DNA from: an uncultured Acidobacteriota bacterium
GTDB taxonomy: Bacteria > Acidobacteriota > Blastocatellia > Pyrinomonadales > Pyrinomonadaceae
Assembly (NCBI GenBank): GCA_937859595.1
Contig: CALMAH010000012.1
Location: 16,946 to 80,945 of the forward strand
DNA: 64,000 nucleotides
Direction of reading: 5' to 3'
Below the pieces are notes generated by a model that saw nothing but the letters and a program-made list of their open reading frames with translations, did no database searches and was not told the DNA's origin. Below, one piece after another: positions 19,490 to 29,106 of this stretch; the first letter of the stretch is position 1; each line of letters opens with the position of its first letter. The translations under genes were made by a program, and so were the position numbers.

Positions 19490-19996
19490 TCATTTCAATT
19501 TCGCCCTCAGTACATTTTTTGTCTGCTGTGTTCTGAAAGATCGCAGCCGTTTACGAAGCTCCGGCCTAGAGTTGGCAAGAATTGACACCGCCAGCAGCCC
19601 TGCGTTTTTCGCACCGGCCTGGCCAATGGCGAGAGTGCCTACCGGAACACCGGCAGGCATCTGCGCAATAGAGAGCAGAGAATCCAGTCCCTTCAGCGCC
19701 TTGCTTTCGACCGGCACGCCTAGCACCGGCAGCACCGTCTGCGAAGCACACATTCCCGGCAGATGGGCCGCACCGCCTGCCCCGGCTATGATCACTTCTA
19801 TGCCTCGCTCCTCTGCAGACTTGGCAAACTCGAACAATAGGTCCGGCGTCCGATGCGCCGATACCACCCTTGTCTCATGCGCCACTCCAAATTCATCCAG
19901 CGTCAGCGCCGCCTGTTCCATCGTCGGCCAGTCGCTCTTGCTGCCCATGATGATGGAGACGAGCGGGTTCGCACTCTTGTCAGCCCTCTTCGCCAT
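19490..19996 (-). CDS. purE: 5-(carboxyamino)imidazole ribonucleotide mutase
   Basis: 168 residues, class I PurE. It converts N5-CAIR to CAIR. The signature [15 protein letters not shown], the loop [15 protein letters not shown] and [15 protein letters not shown] are all present. The partner purK follows directly. The C-terminal tail after residue 150 ([19 protein letters not shown]) is basic and slightly longer than average. Confidence 0.95.
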   Translation of the reverse strand: MAKRADKSANPLVSIIMGSKSDWPTMEQAALTLDEFGVAHETRVVSAHRTPDLLFEFAKSAEERGIEVIIAGAGGAAHLPGMCASQTVLPVLGVPVESKALKGLDSLLSIAQMPAGVPVGTLAIGQAGAKNAGLLAVSILANSRPELRKRLRSFRTQQTKNVLRAKLK

Positions 19997-20027
19997 AGGT
20001 TTGTATCACGATTCCGCCGATTTGTGA

Positions 20028-20296
20028 CTCATCGGCCCGGCATTGTACACCGTCAATATAGCAGATATGAGAGTCGCGTTTCTCCTCTGTATCCGCATAA
20101 AACGCAACAAAGCCGCCCGACAAAGCCTCGTTTGCGAAGGCTAGGGACGACCATTCTCATCCGCCGCCGTTGTTGAAACATTCGACCCACACCCGCTTAG
20201 GATCCGGAAGCAAAACGTGAACAGGAGCATTACATAGTGGGCAGAATTGCTCAGACGTCATTGAACTTTGTTCAATCCACGATGGCCGGTGCGGCG
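20028..20296. other. Intergenic region with no recognised gene
   Basis: About 270 bases between the purE start and the kinase stop. Overlapping short frames have no family resemblance and no good ribosome-binding sites. It presumably carries the purE promoter; I could not define one convincingly. Confidence 0.4.
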
Positions 20297-22504
20297 TTAA
20301 GCATGCGCGGCGGGGTATAGCCGTTCAAATTCGGGATCACCGTGAAGTATTGCAAGGTCGGGATCCTGACGCGTCCATGTTGCGTTTCGATATCCGGATT
20401 CCCATGCCTTTTTGATCGCGATCATGGCATCTTTTGTGTTATTCATCGCGCAATAGGCACACGCCGTATTGTAAAGGATCATCGCATCATCCGGCCGCAA
20501 TGCCATTGCCATGTCGGCCTCGCGTTTTGCCTCTTCAAATCTTCCGAGCATCGCGTAATTGCCCGCCAGAAGCACCCGAACCCGAGCATCTTCCGGTGTC
20601 TTCTTGAGAGCTTCTTCATACACAGCCATTTCTCGATGGATAAAGTTCATCAAGGCGTCCTTTTTGCCCAAGGCGCCGAGAGCATTGTGGATCGGCATTA
20701 CTGTGTTGTAATTCTCGCCGGCGTGCGCAAGCGCTTCCTCCATGATGTCAACGATCTCCTGGTATCGTCCCGATTCAAAGAGAGCTCGTCCCAATAAATA
20801 GTACCCGCCCTCAAGGTCAGGATGTGTTTCAAGAGCCTTCCGCATTGTATCAACGGCCATCTCGTAGCGTCCCTCTGCATAGTCCACCCAAGCCTCGGCA
20901 AGTTTTACTTCAGGTGCTTCCGTACCTTTGGCACTTGCGATCCTCGTAGAGGCGATCGCGCGGTCAAGCCATGCTTGATTGCGCTCGAAATGCCAGTAAT
21001 ACTCCGCGCAAACCGTCGCCAAACCCGCGTGCGCGAGCGCGAAATTCGGGTCAAGGGCAACCGCATTTTCGTACATCTGAAGCGCGAACATCATGTCCTG
21101 CCGACCTACGCGACGAGCATAGTTACGCCCGCGGAGGTAAAGGTCGTACGCCTGCAGGTTTTCGGTCGGTTTCGCGGCCAATGCCTGCTGTTCCTGAGGC
21201 GAAAGCGTTATGCGCAGGGCGGCGGCGATCTTCGAAGCGATCTCATCCTGCACGGCAAATACGTCTTCCATCTCGCGATCGTAACGTTCAGACCACAATG
21301 GAAAATCCGTAGCCGCGTCAATGAGCTGAGCATTGATCCTGAGGCGGTTTCCGGCTCGCCGAAGGCTACCCGTCAAGACATAGGACGCTCCCATCTGCTG
21401 CCCTACCTCTCCGGCGGTCACGGGCTTATCCCGATAGCTCAGGACCATTGCACGGGAAAACGTCTTTAGCCTCTTGATCTTAGAAAGTTCGGTCGTGATG
21501 TCTTCGGTGATGCCGTCTCGAAGGTATTCGTCCTCCTTCATCCCGCTAAGATTCTCAAAATAAAGGACTGCGATGGAGTGTTCGTGAACGGCCTGCGGAG
21601 CCCGCGTGCTGTGTATCGCGCTTGTCGTTTCGCCTGAATGGCGGCCGGAATCAAGATCGCGCTTCAGACGTTTCAGAGCGGTTTTCATTTCCGTTGCGCT
21701 TTGAAACCGAAGATCGCGGTCCTTTTCAAGTGCCTGCCCGATTATCCGACCAAGTTCCTGCGGAAGCATCGGCTTGAGCTCGCTCAACGCCATCGGCTCG
21801 CGATTAAGAATGGAGTCGAATACTACCGCCGACGTATCGCCCTGAAAAGGCACCGTTCCCGAAGCCATCTGGTAAAGCACTGTCCCGAATGAGAAAAGGT
21901 CGGTCCGGGCATCTGTTACTTCACCGCGAGCCTGCTCGGGCGACATATAGGCAATTGTACCCATCGTGGCTCCGGCTGAGGTCAGGCCGTCCGCGATCGC
22001 CGTCGGCACGTTAGATCCGGTATCGGGTTTCTGCTGGTCGATCTTTGCAAGCCCAAAATCAAGTATCTTTGCCTGTCCGCGTGACGTGATAAATATATTC
22101 GCCGGTTTCAGGTCGCGGTGGACGATGCCCTTCGAGTGGGCCGATTCGAGAGCGTCAGCGATCTGCACCCCGAGTGTCAATACCTCATCGATGTCCAGCG
22201 GGCCGCGACGAATACGATCTCCGAGGGCTTCGCCTTCGAGGAGCTCCATTACGATGAAGTGCAGGTCGTTATCATGCTCGATCCCATGGATCGTACAAAT
22301 GTTCGGATGATTAAGAGCGGAGGCGGCGCGGGCTTCCCTCTGAAACCTCTGAAGCAGACTTTCGTCGGTTGCCATCGCCGGCGAAAGGAATTTTAGGGCA
22401 ACATGACGGCCCAGATTTGTGTCTTCGGCCTGATAAACTACGCCCATGCCACCCTCGCCAAGCTGCGAAGTGATGTTATAGTGCGAAATGGTCTTTCCGA
22501 GCAT
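20297..22504 (-). CDS. Ser/Thr protein kinase with TolB-like and TPR domains
   Basis: 735 residues. The Hanks-type kinase domain (about 8-270) has P-loop GEGGMGVVY, catalytic Lys in VALKFL, HRDLKPANI, DFG in ILDFGLA, and SPEQARGE. After a linker comes a TolB/FlgO-like alpha-beta domain (about 315-430; IAVLYFENLSGMKEDEYLRD, YVLTGSLRRAGNRLRINAQL), then TPR repeats to the end (about 470-730). No transmembrane helix is evident. The ATG at 22504 has an excellent GGGAGG Shine-Dalgarno seven bases upstream, so the longer TTG start at 22528 is rejected. This architecture is frequent in Acidobacteriota. Substrates are unknown. Confidence 0.93.
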   Translation of the reverse strand: MLGKTISHYNITSQLGEGGMGVVYQAEDTNLGRHVALKFLSPAMATDESLLQRFQREARAASALNHPNICTIHGIEHDNDLHFIVMELLEGEALGDRIRRGPLDIDEVLTLGVQIADALESAHSKGIVHRDLKPANIFITSRGQAKILDFGLAKIDQQKPDTGSNVPTAIADGLTSAGATMGTIAYMSPEQARGEVTDARTDLFSFGTVLYQMASGTVPFQGDTSAVVFDSILNREPMALSELKPMLPQELGRIIGQALEKDRDLRFQSATEMKTALKRLKRDLDSGRHSGETTSAIHSTRAPQAVHEHSIAVLYFENLSGMKEDEYLRDGITEDITTELSKIKRLKTFSRAMVLSYRDKPVTAGEVGQQMGASYVLTGSLRRAGNRLRINAQLIDAATDFPLWSERYDREMEDVFAVQDEIASKIAAALRITLSPQEQQALAAKPTENLQAYDLYLRGRNYARRVGRQDMMFALQMYENAVALDPNFALAHAGLATVCAEYYWHFERNQAWLDRAIASTRIASAKGTEAPEVKLAEAWVDYAEGRYEMAVDTMRKALETHPDLEGGYYLLGRALFESGRYQEIVDIMEEALAHAGENYNTVMPIHNALGALGKKDALMNFIHREMAVYEEALKKTPEDARVRVLLAGNYAMLGRFEEAKREADMAMALRPDDAMILYNTACAYCAMNNTKDAMIAIKKAWESGYRNATWTRQDPDLAILHGDPEFERLYPAAHA

Positions 22505-22556
22505 CTGAGACGCCTCCCTGTACCGCAACTAAGTATTGATCGGGTGTGGTGCTAAG

Positions 22557-22584
22557 TATATAGCCGCTGGCGCACATCGCGCAA
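22557..22584 (-). promoter_or_regulatory. Possible sigma-70 promoter of the Ser/Thr kinase gene
   Basis: Read on the minus strand: TTGCGC (22584-22579), 16 bases, TATATA (22562-22557), about 52 bases upstream of the kinase ATG. The -10 is good and the -35 moderate. Confidence 0.35.
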
Positions 22585-22753
22585 ACACAAACAAAGATTC
22601 CGTGGGCCGACGAGCTGAAACTGCACTCGTCTCATCCGATGCCGCAACCTACGCCGGTATCGAGGCTGCCCGGCTCACCTTTGGCCAGTCCTACATGAGT
22701 CGTAATTAATTATTGATAAAAGGGGTGGTTTCATTTGTTTGACCGCCGAAATG

Positions 22754-23842
22754 CTACTCGCTTTTTACCTGCTCGATGGTCGGCGATCCATCCGGTTCTG
22801 ACGTCAGAAGACGATATTTCTTCCTTTTGGCCTCCCACCGCTCACGAGCGAATTTTTGCATATCTTCGATCTTGTCCTTCTCGTCGAGGATCTCAAATCC
22901 GAGCAGAGTTTCGATGATATCTTCTAATGTGATGATTCCGTCCATACCGCCGTATTCGTCTGCGACCAGGGCGATGTGCTCCTTGCCGTGTATCAGGTTC
23001 TCCCACGCATCGAATAACGTTGTAAACTCTGAAATGGTCAGTATCTCTCGCTTTATATCCTTGAGCGCGAGTTTGAACTTATCTTCCGCGAGATTTTCAA
23101 AGACCTGCTCCCGAAAGACATATCCGGTAATGTTGTCGTGATGGTCCTTAAAGATAGGTATCCTGGAGAAATGAAGGAAATCTTTGACCTTCAAAAATTC
23201 TTCGAGGGTCATGTCTTCGCTGGCGACCACTACCACCACCCGAGGTGTCATCACCTCGACCACCCTGATGCTCTTCAGCCGGATCAGGTTTTGTATGATC
23301 TTATTCTCCTTGTCGAGGAAGATGCCCTCTTCTGTTCCGATGTTCGCAAGTGCGGAGATCTCTTCTCGGCTTGTGGTAAGCTCAACGTCCTTTCGCGAGA
23401 GCAAACGGGTAAGAAAAGCCGAAACGAGTACCAGCGGGTAGGTTATAAAAATTGTCACGGTAATGGCCCGTCCCGCGATCCCCATTAGTTCACGGCTGTA
23501 ATTTGCTCCGAGCGTTTTTGGCACGATCTCGGTAAGTACAAGGATCAATAACGTGAGGATCGCCGAAACGACCCCAAAATAGGCTTCGCCGAAAACAACA
23601 GTTGCCTGTGCCCCGACACCCGCGGCGCCGACGGTATGGGCTACAGTGTTCAGCGAAAGTATCGCTGACAGAGGCTTGTCAATATCGTCCTTTAGTTTCA
23701 GAAATGTCTCGGCAGAGCGTTTGCCAAGTTCGGACTGTGCTTTGAGATACGATCTGGGAAGCGAAAGAAGAACCGATTCCAGTATAGAACAGATAAAGGA
23801 GGTTATTAGAGCCGTAAATAGATAAACGAAGAGTAGTGTCAT
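22754..23842 (-). CDS. CNNM/CorC-family membrane protein (DUF21 plus CBS pair)
   Basis: 362 residues from the ATG at 23842; the frame extends only to a TTG upstream. The N-terminal DUF21 domain has about four membrane helices (to about 165), including TLLILVLTEIVPKTLGANYS. A CBS pair follows (about 195-320): VMTPRVVVVVASEDMTLEEF and VADEYGGMDGIITLEDIIETLLG. These proteins are linked to magnesium or cobalt transport and to metal homeostasis. The C-terminal CorC_HlyC domain normally found after the CBS pair is absent, so this is the short form. Confidence 0.9.
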   Translation of the reverse strand: MTLLFVYLFTALITSFICSILESVLLSLPRSYLKAQSELGKRSAETFLKLKDDIDKPLSAILSLNTVAHTVGAAGVGAQATVVFGEAYFGVVSAILTLLILVLTEIVPKTLGANYSRELMGIAGRAITVTIFITYPLVLVSAFLTRLLSRKDVELTTSREEISALANIGTEEGIFLDKENKIIQNLIRLKSIRVVEVMTPRVVVVVASEDMTLEEFLKVKDFLHFSRIPIFKDHHDNITGYVFREQVFENLAEDKFKLALKDIKREILTISEFTTLFDAWENLIHGKEHIALVADEYGGMDGIITLEDIIETLLGFEILDEKDKIEDMQKFARERWEAKRKKYRLLTSEPDGSPTIEQVKSE

Positions 23843-23909
23843 ATGAACGGGCGTCAAAGATGACGCTGACGCCTGAAAATCGCGGATCTCGCTTCCGACT
23901 CGAATAGAA

Positions 23910-23933
23910 ATGGGGGCCTACTTCCGCCCCCAT
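23910..23933 (-). terminator. Rho-independent terminator after icd
   Basis: Inverted repeat ATGGGGG/CCCCCAT (23910-23916/23927-23933). On the minus strand it is followed by TTCTATT and lies about 20 bases after the isocitrate dehydrogenase stop. Confidence 0.6.
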
Positions 23934-23952
23934 TCGCTATAAAGCCACTAGC

Positions 23953-25422
23953 TTACTGACCCTGGCCGAGACTATACCCAGGTTCGCCGTCGAAATTATA
24001 TAGGTGCTCCGTCTTGATGAAATCAAGCCCTGCACCGGCCACGCGGCCAAGAAGATCGATCACATGTTGATGCGTGATCGGATTCCCCGGGTTCTCGGAC
24101 ATGAAACGGCACCTCCAGTGGTCAACACAGAAAGTATCCGGCTGTCCTCCCGGATATACCTTTGTACCTCTGTTTGAGATCATTACGAGCTTTAGGCCGT
24201 TACCGTTCAGCTTCTCCACTTCGGGCCCTAACTCGTCGGCACCGCCATGATGATCTCCATTCCACCAATTCAGGAATACATCCACGCCGACCAGATCCTT
24301 CTGCTGCGGTTCACGGATCGTGTAGATCGGTTTGCGGCCGCCTGCATCTGCATTCTCGTCTTTCCTGTATTCTACCGGCTTAAGCGTATCGGGTTTCTGT
24401 CCCAGCCGAGCCACAACAGCCTCGGCAAACTCTTTCGTACCGACCTTTTCTTTTGAGACACCTTCCTTGAAAATGTCGTAGGTATGGACACCATCTTCGA
24501 TGGTTTTCAGCCAAGCATTGTGTGCCGCCTCGGCAACATCCGGCTGGCCGATATGAACAAGCATCATAATCGAGCCGAGAAAGAGACCGGAGGGATTTGC
24601 AAGATTTTGCCCTGCTCGTCGCGGGGCCGAACCGTGAATCGCCTCAAACATCGAGATGTTCTCTCCAATATTTGCCGAACCGGCCAGTCCCACCGAACCT
24701 GCGATCTGTGCCGCTACGTCAGACAATATGTCACCATAGAGATTCGGCATAACGATCACGTCAAAGTTCTCGGGCGTGTCGGCCATCTTTGCGGCCCCGA
24801 TATCGACGATCCAGTGATCGGCCTCGATCGAGGGGTATTCAGCAGAGATCTCGTCAAACACCTTATGAAACAGCCCGTCTGTCTGTTTCATTATATTGTC
24901 CTTTACGAAAGCCGTTACCTTCTTTCGATTATTAACTGTCGCGTATTCGAATGCGTATCTGACTATCTTTTCGCAGCCGGGCCGAGAAATGAGCTTTAAG
25001 CAAAGCTCGACCTGATCGGTTTGACGATATTCGATGCCGGCGTACGTGTCTTCTTCATTCTCGCGGACGATGACAACATCCATCACCGGGTGTTTAGTAC
25101 GAATGAATGGATGGTAGGAAACGCAGGGACGGATATTCGCGTAAAGCCCGAGGGTCTTGCGGACAGTTACGTTCAGCGACTTGAAGCCGCCGCCCTGAGG
25201 TGTGGTGATCGGTGCTTTCAAGAACACTTTTGTTCGCCTTAGCGACTCCCACGATTCGGGAGCGATACCTGCCGAGTTTCCGGAAAGATAAACTTTTTCA
25301 CCAATTTCAATGGTTTCGATATCGATCCGGGCGCCGGCTTCCTTTATGATGTGCAGAGTCGCGTCCATGATCTCCGGCCCGATGCCGTCACCATGTGCGA
25401 CCGTAATGGGTACATTAGACAT
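23953..25422 (-). CDS. icd: Isocitrate dehydrogenase, Thermus-type
   Basis: 489 residues; a TCA-cycle enzyme making 2-oxoglutarate. It has AHGDGIGPEIM, the substrate loop LNVTVRKTLGLYANIRP, RENEEDTYAGIEYRQT, MPNLYGDILSDVAAQIAGS and the nucleotide-binding IHGSAPRRAGQNLANPS. About 150 extra residues at the C terminus match the longer Thermus-type enzymes (about 496 residues) rather than the 416-residue E. coli form. NAD versus NADP preference cannot be settled by eye. The ATG at 25422 precedes the conserved region; the upstream TTG at 25455 is unlikely. Confidence 0.93.
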   Translation of the reverse strand: MSNVPITVAHGDGIGPEIMDATLHIIKEAGARIDIETIEIGEKVYLSGNSAGIAPESWESLRRTKVFLKAPITTPQGGGFKSLNVTVRKTLGLYANIRPCVSYHPFIRTKHPVMDVVIVRENEEDTYAGIEYRQTDQVELCLKLISRPGCEKIVRYAFEYATVNNRKKVTAFVKDNIMKQTDGLFHKVFDEISAEYPSIEADHWIVDIGAAKMADTPENFDVIVMPNLYGDILSDVAAQIAGSVGLAGSANIGENISMFEAIHGSAPRRAGQNLANPSGLFLGSIMMLVHIGQPDVAEAAHNAWLKTIEDGVHTYDIFKEGVSKEKVGTKEFAEAVVARLGQKPDTLKPVEYRKDENADAGGRKPIYTIREPQQKDLVGVDVFLNWWNGDHHGGADELGPEVEKLNGNGLKLVMISNRGTKVYPGGQPDTFCVDHWRCRFMSENPGNPITHQHVIDLLGRVAGAGLDFIKTEHLYNFDGEPGYSLGQGQ

Positions 25423-25527
25423 AGTTATATTGTTAAACAGTTTACAAATCTGCAATTAGATGTAACAGAGCGATTTTATCCGAATCGGCGCGATAGGGCA
25501 ATTAAGCCCAACACAGAATGCGATGGG

Positions 25528-26670
25528 TCAGTTGCGGTGTGGGACTACCAGCTTTCTGGTGGCTTGGACGATCAGCCCCGGACGTCGAGAGGTGACCGTA
25601 ATAGTGCGTTCACCGCCCGTTTCACTTATTGGAAACTTGGGAACATAGGTTAAGACATATGTAGCGTCGATATTGCGGGCAACAGACGCCGTTCTCGAGA
25701 TCATTTCGTCGTAAGTCCCGGGCACGACAAACGTGCCGTTCGTGTTTTCCGACAATACGAAGAGTGCTGCTTCGCTAGTCTCGAGTTCTGCCTTCCGGCG
25801 TCTCATGGTCTCCAGATGTTTTCGGTCAACAATAACAGTCGGCCCGATCTTGGGGGCCTGGGCACGTTCGCGAGCGCCCGGTGGAAGAGTTGCCGCAACC
25901 TCATCCGGCATGGCCTTTGGCGGCGGAGCATTTGTCACGGCTCGTGTGCGCGGTTCAATATCCACGGCCTCCATCCTCGTGTAAGTGATCACGTGGACGT
26001 TGATGTCAGTAGTAAGGATCTCCCGAAAGACCGCCTGTCGCGAATACCCGTCGGTAAAACTGTCGGTACCATCAGTTATCAGGACCAAATGACGATTGTC
26101 CGCTGAATTGGCTGATAGCAGCGCGGTGGCCATTTCAACAGCTTTGACAAAAGCAGACCTTCGGCCAAATTTTGTCCTCGATATTGCCGCATGCACCTTG
26201 TCTCGATCGGTCGTCCAATCAAGTACTAACTCTGGCGTGTCCGCATACTGCAAAAGAGCTATCGATGTATCGGCTGGCAAGGCATCAACCAGCGCACGGA
26301 CAGTCTTTCGCGTTTGGTCGAGAGTTTTCATCGATCGCAGTTCACCGCCTGTGTCCATTACGATCAAAACATTAGCAGAGAGACGTCTAAGGCTGGCCGG
26401 TTGGTGGAGAATGTCGTTATCCGTGATCACGAGGTCATCCTCCTTAACATCCGCAACGAATCTGCCAGCCGCGTCAAAGGCAAGTATGTTCACCTTGACC
26501 TCTTCGGTAACGATCACCACCGGCGTTTCATCGGGGTCGGTCGGCGGCGTGGGTTCCGGTTTCACTCTTCCGCTTTGTGCGCTGACGCCGACCACAAGCG
26601 CCGATAGCCAAAACGCTGTTAGGCAGGTTAGGGCAAAATAAGGAACTTTCGTGGACCAAGGTTGCAGCAT
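25528..26670 (-). CDS. Secreted VWFA-domain protein (Acidobacterial type)
   Basis: 380 residues. A signal sequence (about 9-31, FALTCLTAFWLSALVVGVSA) is followed by a Pro-rich stretch, a short beta domain (VKVNILAFDAAGRFVADV) and a VWFA domain (about 100-355). The metal-ion site is degenerate: the usual D-x-S-x-S reads DTGGE, while the later ITDGTDS Asp remains. A Pro-rich insert interrupts the domain around residues 225-275. It resembles the VWFA-related family that is expanded in Acidobacteriota; function unknown. It probably acts in the periplasm or at the cell surface. Confidence 0.82.
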   Translation of the reverse strand: MLQPWSTKVPYFALTCLTAFWLSALVVGVSAQSGRVKPEPTPPTDPDETPVVIVTEEVKVNILAFDAAGRFVADVKEDDLVITDNDILHQPASLRRLSANVLIVMDTGGELRSMKTLDQTRKTVRALVDALPADTSIALLQYADTPELVLDWTTDRDKVHAAISRTKFGRRSAFVKAVEMATALLSANSADNRHLVLITDGTDSFTDGYSRQAVFREILTTDINVHVITYTRMEAVDIEPRTRAVTNAPPPKAMPDEVAATLPPGARERAQAPKIGPTVIVDRKHLETMRRRKAELETSEAALFVLSENTNGTFVVPGTYDEMISRTASVARNIDATYVLTYVPKFPISETGGERTITVTSRRPGLIVQATRKLVVPHRN

Positions 26671-26692
26671 TCAAACCATTTGATGCCGGACA

Positions 26693-27763
26693 CTACAGAA
26701 CCGGATGCTTTTCAACAAAATCGATTATGTTCCCAGCATAATCAGAAAACCGCGGACATGCCAATCCCGCCCCGCTCAGAATCGAATCAGCCACGGCGGT
26801 ATCGTAGTGTTGGGAGATAAAGAAATAGGGGACTCCCGAGTGCGGGAGGCCGGTCAGCCTCGGAGAAAAAGGGAGCATCAGCGAACGTTCGACGAGCCAT
26901 GCCGGCGGCCTGGCCACAGATGTCTTACCCGTCATTTCGCGGGCCAGCACATCAAAGAGCTCAGCCGTAAATAACGGTTCGGGGTCGGCAAGGGCCACCG
27001 TCTTTCCTATTGCTCGATCATCTTCGGCAAGTGCTATCAGTCCATCAACGACGAAATCGACCGGAACCAGATTTAGCCTGACCTTGTAATTCCCGACATT
27101 GAGCAGTCTCAAGAGCCTCGGTGCTTTTCTTAGGTAGAGGATCAGTGAATATATGCCGTCATATTTGGCTGTTTCGCCCGTTTTCGAATCGCCTATAACA
27201 ACCGAGGGCCGGACTATCGTCACCGGAACTTCAGTTTTCAGTGCCTCGACCTCCAACTCAGCGAGGTATTTCGTCTCCTCGTAGTGGTTTCTAAAGCCCT
27301 CTTGGTGGACCAGTTCCGTCTCGAGTATCCGTCCGGTTCGTTTCCCGGCTACGTAACAGGTTGATACGTAATTGTAACGCCTTAGTCGCGGGAGAACCTT
27401 GCAGAATTGATTGATGTTCCGTGTGCCGTCGACATTTACTTCGTAGGCTAGCTGCTTATCTACTCCAAGATCGTATATAGCGGCCAGGTGGAAGACATCG
27501 GTCGTTTCCTCAGCGATCGCCTCACGGATCTCATCCGGGATGCCGAGGCCCGATACCGAAATGTCTCCGACTACCAGAGTGAAGTTCTTTTCCGAGGATC
27601 CGGTCTTTTCTGCTATCGCTGCGATCCGGGCTTTCGCAAACTCGATGAAATTTTGCTGGACCAGAAGTGAAAATCGTCTATGTTCCGCCGCCAGCCGCTC
27701 TACTAGCTGCCCCGCGATAAATCCGGGAAATCCCGTAACAAAACTTGATTCAATTCGCGACAT
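26693..27763 (-). CDS. NAD-dependent extended SDR / fatty acyl-reductase-like protein
   Basis: 356 residues from the ATG at 27763; the GTG at 27799 is a weaker start. The Rossmann nucleotide-binding motif is TGFPGFIAG (T-G-x-x-G-x-x-G). Further family features are VFHLAAIYDLGV, YVSTCYVAGKRTG and the catalytic Y-x-x-x-K in HYEETKYLAE. This arrangement matches the NAD_binding_4 (male-sterility/acyl-reductase) group of extended short-chain dehydrogenases. No carrier-protein or thioester-handling domain is attached, so an epimerase or dehydrogenase on a lipid-like or sugar substrate is equally possible. Confidence 0.82.
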   Translation of the reverse strand: MSRIESSFVTGFPGFIAGQLVERLAAEHRRFSLLVQQNFIEFAKARIAAIAEKTGSSEKNFTLVVGDISVSGLGIPDEIREAIAEETTDVFHLAAIYDLGVDKQLAYEVNVDGTRNINQFCKVLPRLRRYNYVSTCYVAGKRTGRILETELVHQEGFRNHYEETKYLAELEVEALKTEVPVTIVRPSVVIGDSKTGETAKYDGIYSLILYLRKAPRLLRLLNVGNYKVRLNLVPVDFVVDGLIALAEDDRAIGKTVALADPEPLFTAELFDVLAREMTGKTSVARPPAWLVERSLMLPFSPRLTGLPHSGVPYFFISQHYDTAVADSILSGAGLACPRFSDYAGNIIDFVEKHPVL

Positions 27764-27848
27764 AGACAGATAATTATTGGCGCGAAGAGATCTTTCCACA
27801 TGTGGAAATCCGAACTTTTATTCGGTTTTCACTTTGGTGCACCGATCG

Positions 27849-28079
27849 ATGATGACGACAAAAAGAGAACAAATGGAAAATGAAGGAGACTCGGCCGTCA
27901 TCTCCGAACTTAATATCCCTTTGTGGTCCGTCATTTCTTTTTCCGGCGTCGAAAACTCCAAGCTGACCTATTCTCAGGCGATCGAACTTCGAGACAAACT
28001 CGCTATACAACACATTACCGGGCTCTGCATCGTAACCGACCGGGCCGCCGGCCGACTTCGTTTACGACGCCAGATTTAA
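27849..28079 (+). CDS. Small hypothetical protein
   Basis: About 68-76 residues depending on the start (ATG 27849, 27852 or 27873; the last has an AAGAG Shine-Dalgarno six bases away). The sequence (SELNIPLWSVISFSGVENSK, then TYSQAIELRDKLAIQH) looks like a folded domain rather than a shadow frame. It is divergent from the SDR gene and overlaps the end of the convergent oxidoreductase gene by 18 bases. I do not recognise it. Confidence 0.5.
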   Translation: MMTTKREQMENEGDSAVISELNIPLWSVISFSGVENSKLTYSQAIELRDKLAIQHITGLCIVTDRAAGRLRLRRQI

Positions 28080-29075
28080 CACAACTTTGCCGAAACTCCG
28101 ATTCGACGCAAGATGTTCATAGGCCCGAGCTACGTCATCGAACTCAAAATAGCGATCGACCTCCGGCCAGAATGGGCCATTTAGCGAGAGCCCGGGCACA
28201 ATCGACCTGCGAAATGAATCCATCGTCTCGCCCTTCTCTTCGACAGATCGGGACCTGAGCACCGTCCCCTTGATCGTAAGCCTCTTCGCAAGCACAACCC
28301 CCATATCGATCTGCGACTTTCGGCCCGCTGTCAGCCCGACCAGCATTATCCTCGCTTTCGGGGCCGCGCAGCGGATATTTTCCTCAAAATAAGGGCCGCC
28401 TACAAGGTCAATTATCACATCAGCCCCTTTCCCTTCGGTGAGCTCATTTACACGGCCTGAAAATGACGGGCCATTCGTCGTCGCTATCGTTTCATCCACA
28501 CTCATTCTCGACATCGATGCCTGACCCGCAAATCGAGCTAACTTTTCAGGGCTTCGGGACGTACCGATAACAAACGCTCCGGCGTGTTTTGCTATCTGTG
28601 CGCTCGCAATTCCGACGCCCGATGCAATAGCGTGTATCAGCACGGTTTCACCTGCTTTGAGGCCCGCTTGCGTTACGAGTGCATCTTGTGCGGTCACGTA
28701 GGCCTCGGGAACCGCAGCCGCGTCCCAGGTGTCAAGATGGTCCGGCACAAGTGCCAACAGGCGTTGATCAACCACCAGGTATTCAGCCTGTCCGCCTCCG
28801 GCCGTAATTCCGAATACCCGATCATTGGCCTTCAGTTCGGCTACTCCTTCGCCGGTCTGAATCACCCTCCCCGCGAACTCCAAACCGGGGATCCGCGGAT
28901 CATATCCTTCCGGCGGCGGATATAGCCCGCGAAGCTGGAGCAGGTCGGCCCGATTAAGCCCGGCATTCAGAACACGGACCAGAACCTCGCCCGGGCCCGG
29001 CGGCCGCGGATCGGGCACTTCCCGAACCTCAAGATTCTCCGTGCCGCCAAATTCCTTGATGTAAACCGCCCGCAT
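28062..29075 (-). CDS. NAD(P)H quinone oxidoreductase (PIG3-like, zinc-independent MDR)
   Basis: 337 residues, medium-chain dehydrogenase/reductase fold without the structural-zinc cysteines. The N-terminal GroES-like domain has VLNAGLNRADLLQLRGLYPP, the PIG3-type signature. The nucleotide-binding motif is LIHAIASGVGIASAQIAKHA (the Ala-rich motif stands in for the usual GGVG). It reduces quinones or quinone-like substrates with NADPH. A second, less similar member of this superfamily lies at 62658-63620. Confidence 0.9.
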   Translation of the reverse strand: MRAVYIKEFGGTENLEVREVPDPRPPGPGEVLVRVLNAGLNRADLLQLRGLYPPPEGYDPRIPGLEFAGRVIQTGEGVAELKANDRVFGITAGGGQAEYLVVDQRLLALVPDHLDTWDAAAVPEAYVTAQDALVTQAGLKAGETVLIHAIASGVGIASAQIAKHAGAFVIGTSRSPEKLARFAGQASMSRMSVDETIATTNGPSFSGRVNELTEGKGADVIIDLVGGPYFEENIRCAAPKARIMLVGLTAGRKSQIDMGVVLAKRLTIKGTVLRSRSVEEKGETMDSFRRSIVPGLSLNGPFWPEVDRYFEFDDVARAYEHLASNRSFGKVVLNLAS

Positions 29076-29106
29076 CTATTTGAAACGAAAGAGTCGCGTC
29101 CCGGCT

